Below, piece after piece: positions 7,803 to 15,255 of a stretch of 51,644 nt of DNA. The position numbers and the translations under genes are program-made. The DNA comes from Chloroflexota bacterium (GTDB taxonomy: Bacteria; Chloroflexota; Anaerolineae; UBA1429): NCBI GenBank assembly GCA_012719135.1, contig JAAYAW010000041.1, forward strand, positions 1-51,644. The letters are read 5' to 3'. Within the stretch, counting starts at the first letter, position 1, and every line of letters begins with the position of its first letter. The notes below the pieces were generated by a model that was not told the DNA's origin, did no database searches, and saw only the letters and a list, made by a program, of their open reading frames with translations.

Positions 7803-8906
7803 ATGCATATCGGCATAGACGCTCGCTTGATGTACTATCAGATGGCGGGCATCGGTCGATACACGCTGCAGCTCGTGCGAGCTCTCTCTCGGATGGGCTC
7901 GGACGATCGCTACACTCTATTTCAGAGCCACCGGGCCAAAGAGCCCATCGTGGAAGACCCGCGCTTTTCCCACAGGAAGCTGCTCACACCCGCTCATCAT
8001 CGCTTTGAGCAGCATCTTCTCCCTCTAGAGATCCATCGCGTCGGGTTGGATGTGCTCCACAGCCCGGATTTCATCCCTCCGTATCGCCTCAACTGCGCCA
8101 AGGTCATTACCATCCATGACCTCAATTTCCTGCTGTACCCGCACTTTTTGACGCGGGATTCCGCACGCTACTATGGGCAGATCGATGAGGCGGTGCGGCG
8201 AGCGGACGCCATCATCGCCGTTTCCGAGGCCACCAAGGCCGATACCATTCGCCTGCTGGGCGTCCCTGAATCCAAGATCTCGGTGATCTACGAGGCGGCT
8301 GGTCCGTCGTTCCGGCCGCTGGACGACCCCACGGTCAAACACAAGGTCCGCGAGCGCTTTGGAGTCCACGGCGATTTTGTGCTCTTTGTCAGCACGATCG
8401 AGCCGCGGAAGAACGTGCCGACCCTTCTCAGGGCCTTTCGGCAGTTGCTGGATGATTACCGGCTGGACGTGCAACTCGTTCTGGCGGGCCAAAAGGGATG
8501 GCTCTTTGACGAGGTGTTTGACCTGGTCCATGACCTGAACCTGGATGATGACGTCTGCTTTTTGGGGCGCGTGACCACCGATGAGCTTCTGTGGCTCTAT
8601 AACACGGCTCGTGCGTTGGTGGCACCCTCCATCTATGAGGGCTTTGGCCTGACCCCTCTGGAGGCGATGGCCTGCGGGACCCCGGTGGTAGTGGCCGATG
8701 TCTCCTCGCTGCCGGAGGTGGTGGGCGACGCTGGCCTGAAGGTGGACCCCTACAAGCCGGACGAGATGGCGGTGGCCATGTGGCGATTGCTGACGGATTC
8801 CGAGTTGCACAGCAGTCTGCGAGCCAAAGGGCTCACGCGGGCCGCGTGCTTTTCCTGGGAGAGGGCCGCCCAGGAGACGTTGGCCCTGTACCACACGTTG
8901 GCCTGA
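7803..8906 (+). CDS. GT4 family glycosyltransferase
   Basis: A 367-residue retaining GT-B transferase of the mannosyl/galactosyl type for polysaccharide or glycolipid synthesis. The N-terminal acceptor domain starts MHIGIDARL with AGIGRYTLQL. A HD pair lies in ITIHDLNFL (103-111). The donor domain begins FVSTIEPRKN (195-204). The E-x7-E motif is E279-E287 in YEGFGLTPLEAMACGTPVV, as in the family. It is preceded by AGGAGG. Only 12 bp separate it from a second GT4 gene, so they form an operon. The leader carries an intrinsic terminator, which suggests conditional expression. Confidence 0.9.
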   Translation: MHIGIDARLMYYQMAGIGRYTLQLVRALSRMGSDDRYTLFQSHRAKEPIVEDPRFSHRKLLTPAHHRFEQHLLPLEIHRVGLDVLHSPDFIPPYRLNCAKVITIHDLNFLLYPHFLTRDSARYYGQIDEAVRRADAIIAVSEATKADTIRLLGVPESKISVIYEAAGPSFRPLDDPTVKHKVRERFGVHGDFVLFVSTIEPRKNVPTLLRAFRQLLDDYRLDVQLVLAGQKGWLFDEVFDLVHDLNLDDDVCFLGRVTTDELLWLYNTARALVAPSIYEGFGLTPLEAMACGTPVVVADVSSLPEVVGDAGLKVDPYKPDEMAVAMWRLLTDSELHSSLRAKGLTRAACFSWERAAQETLALYHTLA

Positions 8907-8918
8907 GGCGGCATACCC

Positions 8919-10139
8919 GTGGGAGATCGGAAGCGGATTCTCTTCCTGACGCCCCAGTTGCCCTATCCCCCTGAGCAGGGCACGGCGATCCGCAACTACC
9001 ACCTGATACAGCAGGTCGCGACGCGACACGCCGTGGATCTGCTCTCCTTTGTTTCTTCTGAGCCAGCGCCCGAGTACGTCTCCGCCCTCTCGGCGCATTG
9101 TGGGCGGGTGGAGCTCGTTCCCGCGCCAGAGCGGTCCGGCAGGCAGCGCCTGGGGACGCTTCTGACCTCTAGGGAGCCGGACATGGCGCAGCGGCTGGCC
9201 TCGCAGGCCTACGCGGAGGCCCTGGCACGCATGCTCAGCAGCGGTGCGTACGACATCGTCCAGGTGGAAGGGATCGAGATGGCCCGCTTCGGTCTGCAGA
9301 TAGCCGGGATGCACAGGCCGGCGATCGTCTTTGACGACCACAATGCCGAGTACCTCCTGCAGCAGCGGGCTTTCCGGACGGACTTGCGGCGGCCACGTCG
9401 CTGGCCGCAGGCGGCCTACTCGGCCGTCCAGTGGCTTCGCTTGCGGCGCTATGAGCGCGTCGCGTGCCTTGCATCGGCGGGCGTCGTGGCCGTCAGCGCA
9501 CTCGATGCCCTCGCGATCGGACGGCTGGACCCGAGGATCGAGCCGTTGGTAGTGCCCAATGGGGTCGATATCGCCGGCTACCGGACCGATCTGCCGGATA
9601 GCCTGCCGCTCCGCCACCCCAACCTGGTATTCACGGGCAAGATGGATTATCGGCCCAATGTCGATGCCATGCGCTGGTTCTGTGCAGAGGTGTGGCCAAA
9701 AGTCCGCGCCGAGGTGCCCGGTGTGCACCTGTATATCGTGGGCAAGCAGCCTCACAGGGAGGTGCAGCGGCTGGCGGAGGATGAACAGATCAACGTGACG
9801 GGCTATGTGCCGGACATCCTGCCCTACTTTGGCGGCGCGGACGTCTACATCGTGCCACTGAGGGTGGGGGGAGGCACGCGCTTGAAGGTGCTGGAGGCCA
9901 TGGCCACCGGGCTCGCGATGGTGAGCACCTCGCTCGGCGCCGAGGGCATCGAGCTCGTTCACGGCGAGCACGCCATGCTGGCCGACACGGCCGGGGCGTT
10001 TGCTGCCGCTACGATCCGCTTGCTCGCCGAGCCGGCGCTGCGGCGTTCGCTCGGTGCCCAGGCGAGGGCCCTGGCCGAGGCGCGTTACAGCTGGCGGCAG
10101 ATCATCCCCGAGCTTTTCCCCCTGTACGCGCGGCTCTAG
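8919..10139 (+). CDS. GT4 family glycosyltransferase
   Basis: A 406-residue GT-B transferase that starts with GTG right after the preceding GT4 gene. The N-terminus ILFLTPQLPYPPEQG is characteristic of the sugar transferases found in exopolysaccharide loci. FTGKMDYRPNVDA opens the donor domain. The C-terminal nucleotide-sugar site is RVGGGTRLKVLEAMATG, where the usual first Glu of E-x7-E is replaced by Gly. That replacement is common in this subgroup. No membrane helix is evident. Partner of the upstream GT4 by operon context; substrates unknown. Confidence 0.88.
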   Translation: MGDRKRILFLTPQLPYPPEQGTAIRNYHLIQQVATRHAVDLLSFVSSEPAPEYVSALSAHCGRVELVPAPERSGRQRLGTLLTSREPDMAQRLASQAYAEALARMLSSGAYDIVQVEGIEMARFGLQIAGMHRPAIVFDDHNAEYLLQQRAFRTDLRRPRRWPQAAYSAVQWLRLRRYERVACLASAGVVAVSALDALAIGRLDPRIEPLVVPNGVDIAGYRTDLPDSLPLRHPNLVFTGKMDYRPNVDAMRWFCAEVWPKVRAEVPGVHLYIVGKQPHREVQRLAEDEQINVTGYVPDILPYFGGADVYIVPLRVGGGTRLKVLEAMATGLAMVSTSLGAEGIELVHGEHAMLADTAGAFAAATIRLLAEPALRRSLGAQARALAEARYSWRQIIPELFPLYARL

Positions 10140-10187
10140 GGGCGATGGGCGAACTGGACGCTTGCCCTGCACGGGTCTTCTGGCGAT

Positions 10188-10216
10188 TTGCATGGCCGCA
10201 GATGATGTGCTATGAT
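10188..10216 (+). promoter_or_regulatory. Extended -10 promoter of the RRM protein gene
   Basis: TTGCAT (10188-10193) and TATGAT (10211-10216) are 17 bp apart, with TG at 10208-10209 giving an extended -10. The start site would be near 10223. Confidence 0.75.
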
Positions 10217-10249
10217 GTAAACAGGATCGGGATACGCTTGCTCGGATCA

Positions 10250-10283
10250 CTCCGTCAGGTACTACGACCTGACGGAGCTTTTT
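10250..10283 (+). terminator. Leader terminator before the RRM gene
   Basis: A perfect 11-bp stem (10250-10260 with 10267-10277) with a 6-nt loop is followed by CTTTTTGTT. It lies about 60 nt after the predicted start site and 69 nt before the ATG at 10352. It either attenuates the gene or ends a short leader RNA. Confidence 0.75.
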
Positions 10284-10351
10284 GTTAGCGGGCGTGTGCC
10301 GGCCGGAAGATTCTATGCGCGCAGTGGGCGCGCCAGTGTGAGAGGGAGATC

Positions 10352-10678
10352 ATGGCAAAGAAGTTGTACGTCGGTAACCTGAGCTACGACACGACCAGTG
10401 ATGGACTGCGGGCGGCCTTTGAGGCCGTGGGGCCAGTGGCCACCGCCGACGTCATCTCCGACCGATATAGCGGCCGGTCGCGCGGGTTTGGGTTCGTTGA
10501 GATGGCTTCCGATTCGGATGCCAACAGCGCGGTCGAGAGGCTGAACGGCACGTCGCTCGACGGCCGCACCATCACGGTTGCCGAGGCGCGGCCTCGCGAG
10601 AACCGCGATGACCGCGGCGGTCGTTCCGGTGGCGGGCGTTCCAACGACTGGGGCGGCGGCGGCGGCGGCCGCTGGTAA
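10352..10678 (+). CDS. RRM-type RNA-binding protein with Gly-rich tail
   Basis: A 108-residue cytoplasmic RNA-binding protein. Residues 1-80 are a single RNA-recognition motif with RNP2 LYVGNL (5-10) and RNP1 RGFGFVEM (44-51). Its aromatic positions are intact. Residues 81-108 form an Arg/Gly-rich tail ending in six glycines and RW. This architecture matches the bacterial Rbp family known from cyanobacteria, some of which respond to cold; that response is not shown here. It is a single-gene unit with its own promoter, a leader terminator and a strong 3' terminator. A GAGGGAG site precedes the ATG. Confidence 0.93.
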   Translation: MAKKLYVGNLSYDTTSDGLRAAFEAVGPVATADVISDRYSGRSRGFGFVEMASDSDANSAVERLNGTSLDGRTITVAEARPRENRDDRGGRSGGGRSNDWGGGGGGRW

Positions 10679-10690
10679 TCCAGCGCTAAC

Positions 10691-10726
10691 AGAGGGCGCA
10701 GGCTTTTGCCTGCGCCCTCTGCTTTT
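10691..10726 (+). terminator. Intrinsic terminator of the RRM gene
   Basis: A perfect 13-bp stem (10691-10703 with 10708-10720) with a TTTT loop is followed by GCTTTTA, 12 bp past the stop codon. Confidence 0.88.
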
Positions 10727-10771
10727 ATCTCGACGGAGAATGTGGCCTCGGTGTTCGGCTGGTGGACGTGG

Positions 10772-10800
10772 TTGACAACGTTGTCAGCAGATGATAGTAT
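10772..10800 (+). promoter_or_regulatory. Promoter of the LacI-led sugar operon
   Basis: A consensus TTGACA (10772-10777) and TAGTAT (10795-10800) are 17 bp apart. A 14-bp palindrome covers the -35 element and part of the spacer. The LacI start codon is 58 bp downstream of the -10. Confidence 0.85.
10773..10786. promoter_or_regulatory. LacI-family operator, perfect palindrome TGACAACGTTGTCA
   Basis: This is a perfect 14-bp palindrome with the central CG typical of LacI-family operators. It overlaps the -35 hexamer, so bound repressor would block polymerase. The adjacent gene encodes a LacI-family protein, which supports autoregulation together with the sugar genes. Confidence 0.8.
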
Positions 10801-10857
10801 CCCTCTGTGCCCCGTATCAAGCGCTGCCCCGCGGCAGCTCCCGAGAGCGCAGAGGTC

Positions 10858-11898
10858 ATGAACGTCAGACGTCCTACCATCAAAGATGTCGCCGAACGCG
10901 CTGGCGTCTCCTTCAAGACCGTTTCTCGCGTGATCAACGATCAGCGCGGCGTCTCGGATGACGTCAAAGTGCGCGTGAGAGAGGCGATCACCGAGCTGGG
11001 CTACGTCGTGAACGACTCGGCCCGTTCCCTCGCCCAGGGCAAGAGTACGACTCTGGGCGTCATCATCCCCCGCATCACCGACCCGCGCGCGCTCGATCTC
11101 GTGTACCACGTGGGCGATCTGGCCGAGCGCACCGGGCAGAGCATCGTGATCCTCACACGCCCCCTCGTCAATCAGCATGGCGGCATGGGGCAATTCATCG
11201 GCCATGGAATTCTTGGTTCGCTCATGGTCATGGGGCCGCGCTCCGTCAGCGCCTATCTGCCCATCATTCAAGCTCTTCGGATTCCCACTGTGGTGGTCGA
11301 ATCTCTGGACGACGGCACCGAGAATATGGTACCCTGCGTGGTGTCAGACAATCTGGGGGGCGCGCTGCGCGGGATGCGCTACCTGCTGGATCTGGGGCAC
11401 CGTCGCATCGCGTACATATCCGGTGTGGAGTCCTATCAGAACCGGATGCGCCAGCGGGGTTATGTGGAGGCCTTGCGCTCCGCAGGGCTGCCCATCGATG
11501 AGCGTATGATCTGCCCCGGCCGCTGGACCTGGCAGGATGGGCACGAGCACGCCGGCCGGCTGATGGATCTGCCCGAAAGGCCCACTGCCATCTTTTGCGC
11601 CAACGATACGATGGCGTTGGGGGCCATGTGCGCCCTGCGCGAGCGGGGATATACCGTCCCCGACGATGTATCCATCCTCGGTTTTGACGATGTGCCCGCG
11701 GCAGAGGGGAGCCGGCCGGCGCTCACCACCATCCGCCAGCCGACTACGGAGATGGTGGAGTTGGCGTTCGCCCTCCTGCGTCGTGCCCTCGAGGGCGAAG
11801 AGATCGAGGCCGTAGATCACGTGTTGCCCACCAAGCTGATCGTTCGCGCGTCCTGCGCACCGCCCCGTGAGGGGCCGCGCGACCAGGCGGGTGGTTGA
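10858..11898 (+). CDS. LacI-family transcriptional regulator
   Basis: A 346-residue sugar-responsive repressor. The N-terminal helix-turn-helix reads TIKDVAERAGVSFKTVSRV, with the hinge helix region VNDSARSLAQGK after it. The periplasmic-binding-protein-like effector domain runs from GVIIPRITDP to the C-terminus and includes CANDTMALGAMCALRERG and GFDDVPAAEGSRPALTTIRQP, both family hallmarks. The start is the ATG at 10858, just before the HTH; an upstream in-frame GTG is less likely. It leads the isomerase/kinase/aldolase operon and has a palindromic operator in its own promoter. The effector is presumably a sugar or sugar phosphate of that pathway. Confidence 0.95.
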   Translation: MNVRRPTIKDVAERAGVSFKTVSRVINDQRGVSDDVKVRVREAITELGYVVNDSARSLAQGKSTTLGVIIPRITDPRALDLVYHVGDLAERTGQSIVILTRPLVNQHGGMGQFIGHGILGSLMVMGPRSVSAYLPIIQALRIPTVVVESLDDGTENMVPCVVSDNLGGALRGMRYLLDLGHRRIAYISGVESYQNRMRQRGYVEALRSAGLPIDERMICPGRWTWQDGHEHAGRLMDLPERPTAIFCANDTMALGAMCALRERGYTVPDDVSILGFDDVPAAEGSRPALTTIRQPTTEMVELAFALLRRALEGEEIEAVDHVLPTKLIVRASCAPPREGPRDQAGG

Positions 11899-11947
11899 CC
11901 GGTCCGAGTGTGTCGAGTTCACGTCTCGCGATCATCCGGAGGAAGAC

Positions 11948-13396
11948 ATGAGCGTCAAGGTCAAACTGGGTTTTGTGCCATCGTATCGGTTTGCGTTCAC
12001 GCCCTGGTGCGCCAAGATGCGTGACGAATCCCTCGCGGTTCTTCGCAGCCTGGAAGGCGTCGAGGTTGTCGTGCCGGAGAAGGCGCCTGAAGGTACCGAG
12101 GCTTGCCCCGCCTGTGGCACCACGCGCACGGGTGCGGTCAGCGGCCTGGATGAGGGCGATGGCGTTGCGGACTACTTTATCTCGCAAAAGGTAGACGGGG
12201 TCGTGCTCTGCCCGCTGGACTTTGGCGACGAGCGCTCGGCGAGCAAGATCGCCGAAAAGCTGGGCGTGCCGGTGCTGCTCTACGCCACCAAAGAGCCCCC
12301 GGCGATCGATAACGCGAGCCTGGCCCGCGTGTCGGACTCGTACTGCGGCAACCTCTCCATGGCCTCCGGTCTGTACCGGCGCAATATCCCCTTCCGCTTC
12401 GCCGGGATCTTTTTCCCCGATGAGGAAGAGCTGCGCCACGAGTTTGAGGTCTTTGTGGGCGCCGTGGCGGTGGTCAAGGCACTCATCGGGGCGCGAATTG
12501 GGCAGGTGGGCGTTCGCCCGGCCACCTTTGAGACCGTGGCCTATGATGAAGTGGCCATGATCAACAAGTTCCAGCAGAACGTGGTGCCCGCCAACATCTC
12601 GGACATCGTCGCCGCGGCCAGGGGCTTTGCCGATGACGATCCGCGCGTCCAGGCGCTCATCGACCAAGTCCGCGAGACGCATGCCATCCTGACGGTGGCG
12701 GATGACTATCTTCTCAGCGAGGCCAAGGTCGAGCTCGCCCTGCGCGACTTTTACACGCAGAACAAGCTTTCCGCCATGGCCGTGCAGTGCTGGCCGTCGA
12801 TCGGCCGCGATATGGGCATCTCCGTGTGCGCCATGTACGGTCGCCTCACCGAGGCCGAGATGCTCACCGCGTGCGAAGTGGATGTGCTCGGTGCCCTGGC
12901 GATGATCGTCAACTACCACGCGGGCCTGGGGCGCATCAAGCCGCACTTTATCGACTGGACTATCCAGCACCGCGATAACCCGAACTGGCTCCTGGCCTGG
13001 CACTGCGGCAACGCCCCGGTCAGCCTCGCCGCGGATCCGGAGAAGGTGGCGCTGCGCTCTCGCGCCAACATGACGGGCGAGTTGCCTGTGCGCGAGAAGG
13101 ATCCAACCGCTGGGCTGCACCAGTTCCAGATCAAGCCCGGTGTGGTGACCTTCTGCCGGCTGCAGGAGTACGATGACGAGTGGAAGATGCTCATCGCGAC
13201 TGGCGAGATCGTCCCCTCTGACGAGGATCTGGCAGGCACCTGGAGCTGGGTGGCCGTCCGCGATCATGCAGAGCTCTACCGTACGCTGGTCGAGGAAGGC
13301 TTTGTGCACCATGCCAGCATGATCCACGGCGATCAGACCGAGATCCTGCTGGAGGTCTGTGAGTTCCTGGATATCGAGCCGATCCTGGTGCTGTAG
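11948..13396 (+). CDS. L-fucose/L-arabinose isomerase-family protein, copy 1
   Basis: A 482-residue aldose-ketose isomerase homologue, expected to use Mn2+ and open the operon's sugar route. Recognisable family blocks are DEGDGVADYF, the FETVAYDEVAM segment, QCWPSIGR (280-287), the likely metal-ligand block CEVDVLGALAM (309-319), WTIQH (337-341) and WHCGNAP (351-357). Residues 52-57 hold an extra CPAC pair absent from copy 2. The start is the ATG at 11948 after a GGAGGAAG site. A paralogue of clearly high similarity lies at 15256. The exact sugar cannot be told: the family spans fucose, arabinose and other substrates. Confidence 0.85.
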   Translation: MSVKVKLGFVPSYRFAFTPWCAKMRDESLAVLRSLEGVEVVVPEKAPEGTEACPACGTTRTGAVSGLDEGDGVADYFISQKVDGVVLCPLDFGDERSASKIAEKLGVPVLLYATKEPPAIDNASLARVSDSYCGNLSMASGLYRRNIPFRFAGIFFPDEEELRHEFEVFVGAVAVVKALIGARIGQVGVRPATFETVAYDEVAMINKFQQNVVPANISDIVAAARGFADDDPRVQALIDQVRETHAILTVADDYLLSEAKVELALRDFYTQNKLSAMAVQCWPSIGRDMGISVCAMYGRLTEAEMLTACEVDVLGALAMIVNYHAGLGRIKPHFIDWTIQHRDNPNWLLAWHCGNAPVSLAADPEKVALRSRANMTGELPVREKDPTAGLHQFQIKPGVVTFCRLQEYDDEWKMLIATGEIVPSDEDLAGTWSWVAVRDHAELYRTLVEEGFVHHASMIHGDQTEILLEVCEFLDIEPILVL

Positions 13397-13405
13397 GTAC
13401 ACGGT

Positions 13406-14341
13406 ATGCCACAAGTTGTTGGGGTAGGCCTGGCGTGTTTGGACGTGCTGATCCGACTGAGGGAGATGCCCTCGTGGGAGCACGGAGGCCGTATCAGCGC
13501 CTTTAGCTTTGATGGTGGCGGACCGGTGGGTACCGCGCTCGTCGCCGTGCAAAAGCTGGGCGTGTCTGCGGGATACGTGGGTACCGTCGGCACCGATCGT
13601 GTGGCCAAGCTCAAGCTGGGCTTTCTCACGGATTATGGCGTGGACGTCAGCCGAGTCGCAGTACGCGAGGGGCCGGAAACCCAGGTCGTGATCGTCTATG
13701 TGGATGAGGACACCGGCGAGCGCACGTTCGCCGGTGTGTTCCACGAGGGTGGCCCTGTATCGCTGCTGCCCGAGGAGCTCGATCGAGACTATATCCTCTC
13801 GGCGGACTATCTGCATCTCGATGGCATGAACTATGAGGCCGGCATGCAGGCGGCACGGTGGATGAAGGAGGCGGGCAAGACGGTGGTCTATGATGGCCAC
13901 AAGACCTCCGCGGACTCTGTCCCCGAGAGTGTGCGTGCGGCCGTCGAGCTGGTGGATGTCCTCATCTGCGGGGAGGGCTTTGGCCACGCCCTTACGGGCA
14001 AGAGCGATCTGTACGAAGCCGGCGAGGCCGCCCTGGACCTGGGGCCGCGCATCGTCGTGCAGACTCAGGGCGCCGGTGGGAGCTACACCGTCACGCGAGA
14101 CGAACGGTTCCACGTTCCGGCGTTCAGCGTGCCCGTAGTGGACACCACGGGGGCCGGTGATGTGTTCCACGGGGCGTACATTGTGGGGCTGGTGCACGGT
14201 TGGGATCTGCGGCAGGTGGCTCGGTTCGCCACCGCGGTCTCGGCGATAAAGTGCACAGGGCTGGGGGGGCGTGCGCCCATTCCCAGCTACGAACAGGTGT
14301 TGGGTTTTCTCTCCGAACGCGGAGTACCAATCGAGGAGTAG
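13406..14341 (+). CDS. PfkB-family sugar kinase, copy 1
   Basis: A 311-residue ribokinase-like enzyme that phosphorylates a sugar with ATP. The N-terminal substrate motif is FDGGGPVGTA (35-44). The C-terminal signature is DTTGAGDVFHGAY (246-258), in which Asp252 is the catalytic base and GAGD forms the anion hole. It follows the isomerase by 9 bp and precedes the aldolase by 5 bp, so it probably phosphorylates the ketose made by the isomerase. It is paralogous to the kinase at 16718. Confidence 0.92.
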   Translation: MPQVVGVGLACLDVLIRLREMPSWEHGGRISAFSFDGGGPVGTALVAVQKLGVSAGYVGTVGTDRVAKLKLGFLTDYGVDVSRVAVREGPETQVVIVYVDEDTGERTFAGVFHEGGPVSLLPEELDRDYILSADYLHLDGMNYEAGMQAARWMKEAGKTVVYDGHKTSADSVPESVRAAVELVDVLICGEGFGHALTGKSDLYEAGEAALDLGPRIVVQTQGAGGSYTVTRDERFHVPAFSVPVVDTTGAGDVFHGAYIVGLVHGWDLRQVARFATAVSAIKCTGLGGRAPIPSYEQVLGFLSERGVPIEE

Positions 14342-14346
14342 TACGA

Positions 14347-15195
14347 ATGGGACTCGAATCATTTGTCGGCCAGTTGCAGCGGGCGAACCGTGAGGGCTGG
14401 GGCATCCCCCTCTTTGACATCTTTGAGCGCGAGGGTGCCGATGGCATCTTTGCCGCCGCCGAAGAGAAAAAGGCGCCCACGATCGTGGGAACCGGCGGCC
14501 ACATCTTTGAGCGTCCGGGCGGGCCGGAGTTCATGGGCTATCTGGTAGCCCGAGCGCGGAACAGCTCTGTTCCCATCACCATCTATCTGGATCATGGCGA
14601 TAGCTTTGAGCGCTGCATCCAGGCGCTGCGCCTGGGCTTTACCGATGTGATGTTCGATGGATCCCGCTTGCCGATCGAGGAGAACATCGCGATCAGCAAG
14701 AAGGTGGTCCAGGCGGCGCACGCAGTCGGCGCCGGCGTAGAGGCGGAGATCGGCCATGTCGGCCAGGGCAGCCAGTACGATAGCTTTGGGAGCCAGCGCG
14801 AGGGCTTTACAAAGCCTGAGGACGTTGAGCGCTTTGTGGCAGAGACCGGGGTGGATTTCCTTGCGATCGCGATCGGCACCGCCCACGGCCCGTACAAGGG
14901 CGAGCCCAAGCTCGACTATGATCTGCTCGCCGAGATTCACCGCCGGGTGGACATTCCGCTGGTGATGCACGGTGGCTCGGGGCTCAGTGACGAGCAGTTC
15001 CAGACGGCGATCAAGACCGGCATCTCCAAGGTCAACATCTTTACGGACCTGGCGATGAGCGCCACGGCCGCCGTTCTGGAAGTGGCCAAGACGGAGCACG
15101 CCAACATCATGGCCATGTCCAATGCCTTCCGGGATGCGTTCCAGAGGCGTTGTGAGCACTATCTGGACATCTTTGACGCGACGGGCAAGGCTTGA
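14347..15195 (+). CDS. Class II ketose-phosphate aldolase
   Basis: A 282-residue zinc-dependent aldolase of the fructose/tagatose-bisphosphate type. It should cleave a ketose phosphate to dihydroxyacetone phosphate and an aldehyde. Asp82-His83 in YLDHGDSFE supply the catalytic Asp and a zinc His. His180 in GTAHGPYKG and His208 in VMHGGSGL supply the other zinc ligands. VNIFTDLAMS near the C-terminus is the phosphate-binding segment. The frame is open upstream through the kinase gene, but the ATG at 14347, 5 bp after the kinase stop, begins the family N-terminus. It is the only aldolase between the two isomerase/kinase pairs and may serve both. Confidence 0.9.
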   Translation: MGLESFVGQLQRANREGWGIPLFDIFEREGADGIFAAAEEKKAPTIVGTGGHIFERPGGPEFMGYLVARARNSSVPITIYLDHGDSFERCIQALRLGFTDVMFDGSRLPIEENIAISKKVVQAAHAVGAGVEAEIGHVGQGSQYDSFGSQREGFTKPEDVERFVAETGVDFLAIAIGTAHGPYKGEPKLDYDLLAEIHRRVDIPLVMHGGSGLSDEQFQTAIKTGISKVNIFTDLAMSATAAVLEVAKTEHANIMAMSNAFRDAFQRRCEHYLDIFDATGKA

Positions 15196-15209
15196 TCAGC
15201 CACTAACGG

Positions 15210-15231
15210 GGGCCCGGCGCACGGCGGGCCC
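15210..15231 (+). terminator. Intra-operon hairpin
   Basis: A 7-bp GC stem (15210-15216 with 15225-15231) lies between the aldolase and the second isomerase, with no T run. It probably tunes mRNA stability or lowers expression of the second pair rather than ending transcription. Confidence 0.4.
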
Positions 15232-15255
15232 TCGTGTTATCTCAAGGAGGATCTC

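Noticed and set aside
8025-10250. A 741-codon open frame on the minus strand opposite the two GT4 genes
   Set aside because: It has no recognisable domain, mirrors the codon structure of the clear GT4 genes and has no ribosome site. It is a GC-rich shadow frame.
11744-14362. An 872-codon minus-strand frame opposite LacI, isomerase-1 and kinase-1
   Set aside because: Plus-strand proteins there are unmistakable. The minus frame reads as low-information His/Gly/Arg-rich sequence typical of antisense to GC-rich genes.
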